A stretch of 8,273 nt of DNA from an uncultured Ruminococcus sp. GTDB lineage: Bacteria; Bacillota; Clostridia; Oscillospirales; Acutalibacteraceae. The DNA lies in NCBI GenBank assembly GCA_902773045.1, contig CACYDE010000353.1, forward strand, positions 1 to 8,273, given 5' to 3'. Shown here in pieces: positions 6,851 through 8,273 of this stretch (position 1 is the first letter of the stretch; each line of letters opens with the position of its first letter). A program made the position numbers and the translations under genes. The notes beneath the pieces are model-generated. The model was given only the letters and a program-made list of their open reading frames with translations. It had not been told where the DNA came from and did not search any database.

Positions 6851-8160
6851 ATAAATTAAGAAAAAAAATAACGTTCGTCGCATTTGCCGCAGTGACCGTA
6901 GTTTTTGCTCTTGCAGTGATATTTACGTTTGTGGGACTTCGGCTGTATAATATACGCCGCTCCGACGGAATGACGCATTTGATCGAGATCAATAACGGAT
7001 ATATCCCGAGGAGTCTGGAGTTCGAGAGTCTTGATCCCGACTACAGACTCTATTTCCTTCAAATTGACGATGAATCTGCTTACAGAACGAGATATTTTAT
7101 AGTATATTTCGATGAATATTTTTCTGTTGACGCAGTAAATATCAATCACATAGCTTCCGTTGATGAGTCGGAAGCCGTTGACAAGGCTTCCGAAGCTCTC
7201 GAAAAGCGGTCGTCCACCGGCAGCATCGAAGAGTTCAGATACCGGGTCACACCGCTTGACTCGGGAGGTTATTCCGTTGTTTTTGTTGACTGTTCGGAAA
7301 TGATAAACACGCAGAAATCAATACTTGTTATCCTGTCCTGTATTGCTGCCGATTTTGTAATTATTATAACTGTGATTTTTTCCGTGCTATCAAAAAAGGT
7401 TGTTCGTCCGTTTGAAGATAATGCGAAAAAACAGAAGCAGTTTATTACGGACGCGAGCCATGAGCTTAAAACGCCTCTCACAATAATATCCGCAAATGCG
7501 GAGGTTCTTGCTTATAAATATGAAAATAATGAATGGATAACAAACATTACCGATCAGGTAGAAAAAATGGCAAAGCTTATTAATGAACTCCTTACGTTGA
7601 CCAGACTTGAAGAAATAGACAGCGATCTTATTGTTGAACCGATAAATCTGAGCAGTATTGTCAATGAAACGGCTTCCGAGTTTGATGAAAACTTTGAACG
7701 GAAAAATGTTGAAACGGTTAAAGATATAGAAGATAATATCGTCATCAATGGAAATTCCGAACAGCTCAAACGTCTTGTGTCGCTGTTAACCGAAAATGCT
7801 TCAAAATATGTTTCCGAGAATGGACGTTTGGAGATCTCTCTTCACAGAGAAAGCAGCTTCACGATCCTTGAGATCTTTAACACCTGTGAACTTCGAAATG
7901 ATATTGATTACAGTCATCTTTTCGACAGATTTTATCGCCCCGACAGCTCACGCACATCAAAGACCGGAGGTCATGGTATCGGTCTTTCAATCGCAAGGGA
8001 GATCGTCAATCTTCACGGAGGAACAATTGAAGCGCTTCCGGAGAATGACGGTCTGCGGTTTAAATCAAAAATATCCAACAGACTAAAACTCAATAAACCC
8101 AAAAAGAGCGAACTGGCAACGCCAGACGAAAATCGCACACCGACTTTTTGGGTTAGGTGA
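6847..8160 (+). CDS. Membrane sensor histidine kinase without HAMP domain
   Basis: A 437-residue kinase: TM1 about 8-31, an extracytoplasmic sensor of about 125 residues, TM2 about 159-181 (with a polar D169), then directly the HisKA helix with phospho-acceptor H205 in FITDASHELKTPLT. No HAMP linker is present. ATP-binding boxes are N317 (LLTENASKYV), an atypical G1 box reading IFNTCEL with N345 where DxGxG is usual, the F box LFDRFYRPDSS, and G2 GGHGIGLS (374-381). The sensor end (YRVTPLDSGGYSVVFVDCSE) matches a widespread clostridial kinase family of unknown ligand (recollection, not a search). Start: ATG at 6847 overlapping the regulator stop; a TTG-type in-frame extension to 6787 runs inside the regulator gene and is rejected. 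Family homology seems to stop near residue 412; the last ~22 residues overlap an inverted-repeat element, so the native C-terminus may have been replaced. Confidence 0.92.
   Translation: MNKLRKKITFVAFAAVTVVFALAVIFTFVGLRLYNIRRSDGMTHLIEINNGYIPRSLEFESLDPDYRLYFLQIDDESAYRTRYFIVYFDEYFSVDAVNINHIASVDESEAVDKASEALEKRSSTGSIEEFRYRVTPLDSGGYSVVFVDCSEMINTQKSILVILSCIAADFVIIITVIFSVLSKKVVRPFEDNAKKQKQFITDASHELKTPLTIISANAEVLAYKYENNEWITNITDQVEKMAKLINELLTLTRLEEIDSDLIVEPINLSSIVNETASEFDENFERKNVETVKDIEDNIVINGNSEQLKRLVSLLTENASKYVSENGRLEISLHRESSFTILEIFNTCELRNDIDYSHLFDRFYRPDSSRTSKTGGHGIGLSIAREIVNLHGGTIEALPENDGLRFKSKISNRLKLNKPKKSELATPDENRTPTFWVR
8096..8154. repeat. Nested inverted-repeat element overlapping the kinase 3' end
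   Basis: AACCCAAAAAG (8096-8106) and CTTTTTGGGTT (8144-8154) are perfect 11-bp inverted repeats. Inside them CTGGC (8113-8117) and GCCAG (8121-8125) form a second perfect hairpin with an AAC loop. The kinase stop codon lies 4-6 nt after the right arm. The outer arms have their T-run inside the stem, so this is not a typical terminator. It may be one end of a small non-autonomous mobile or repeated palindromic element. Confidence 0.6.
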
Positions 8161-8273
8161 CTTTACCGCCTGCGTCCAAATTTGTCCCTTAGGAACTGTG
8201 AAGAAATAAATTTTCAATTTATGCTTAGGATAATTTGTTCTGAACAAGGCAAATTTTTGCAGGAATACTAACG
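8161..8273. other. Non-coding, palindrome-dense right edge of the window
   Basis: No reading frame of note. Perfect short inverted repeats occur one after another: CAAATTTG (8177-8184), ATAAATT-TTC-AATTTAT (8206-8222), TTGTTC-T-GAACAA (8235-8247) and GCAAA-TT-TTTGC (8249-8260). CTTAGGA occurs twice in direct orientation (8188-8194 and 8224-8230). Together with the repeat just upstream this looks like part of a structured repeat element or RNA whose remainder is outside the window. It could also contain the operon terminator, but no hairpin here is followed by a clear T-run. Confidence 0.45.

Noticed and set aside
8096..8154. Ordinary intrinsic terminator for the kinase operon
   Set aside because: The T-run is part of the stem rather than following it, the loop is 37 nt with its own hairpin, and the structure overlaps the coding sequence.

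Overview
The window most likely comes from an anaerobic gut or rumen Firmicute of the Ruminococcus / Oscillospiraceae group (inference). The signs are a dockerin-bearing cell-surface or secreted protein, a short clostridial/Aquifex-type aconitase, a eukaryotic-type NADP isocitrate dehydrogenase beside a Rex repressor, strong AGGAG-type ribosome binding sites and moderately low GC. All six genes read on the + strand.

Layout: (1) 2-913 is the 3' end of a dockerin protein. Its long acidic Ser/Thr linker contains an exact-period 180-bp tandem duplication, and a hairpin terminator follows at about 951. (2) A consensus-like promoter at 1055-1083 drives aconitase (1125-3056), which ends in a 12-bp stem-loop. 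(3) A 375-nt gene-free gap rich in small palindromes precedes icd (3432-4643). rex (4694-5344) follows 50 nt later and closes with an excellent intrinsic terminator. (4) A new transcription unit starts near 5476: an extended -10 promoter, a leader hairpin, a small alarmone synthetase (5559-6170), an OmpR-type response regulator (6182-6850) and a HAMP-less histidine kinase (6847-8160). Spacing is 11 nt and then a 4-nt stop/start overlap. (5) The last ~180 nt, including the final ~22 codons of the kinase, are dense in perfect inverted repeats and look like the edge of a repeat element that runs off the window.

How the genes work together: aconitase and isocitrate dehydrogenase convert citrate to 2-oxoglutarate with NADPH production, the oxidative branch that feeds glutamate synthesis in anaerobes with an incomplete TCA cycle. 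Rex, a NADH/NAD+ sensor, is coupled to icd, and a weak Rex-like site overlaps the aconitase promoter, so redox control of the branch is plausible. The second operon joins an envelope-facing two-component system to a synthetase-only (p)ppGpp enzyme. This suggests that an extracytoplasmic signal and alarmone production are wired together.

No CRISPR array, tRNA, rRNA, transposase or phage gene was seen. The least ordinary items are the alarmone-synthetase/two-component operon and the inverted-repeat element at the right edge.
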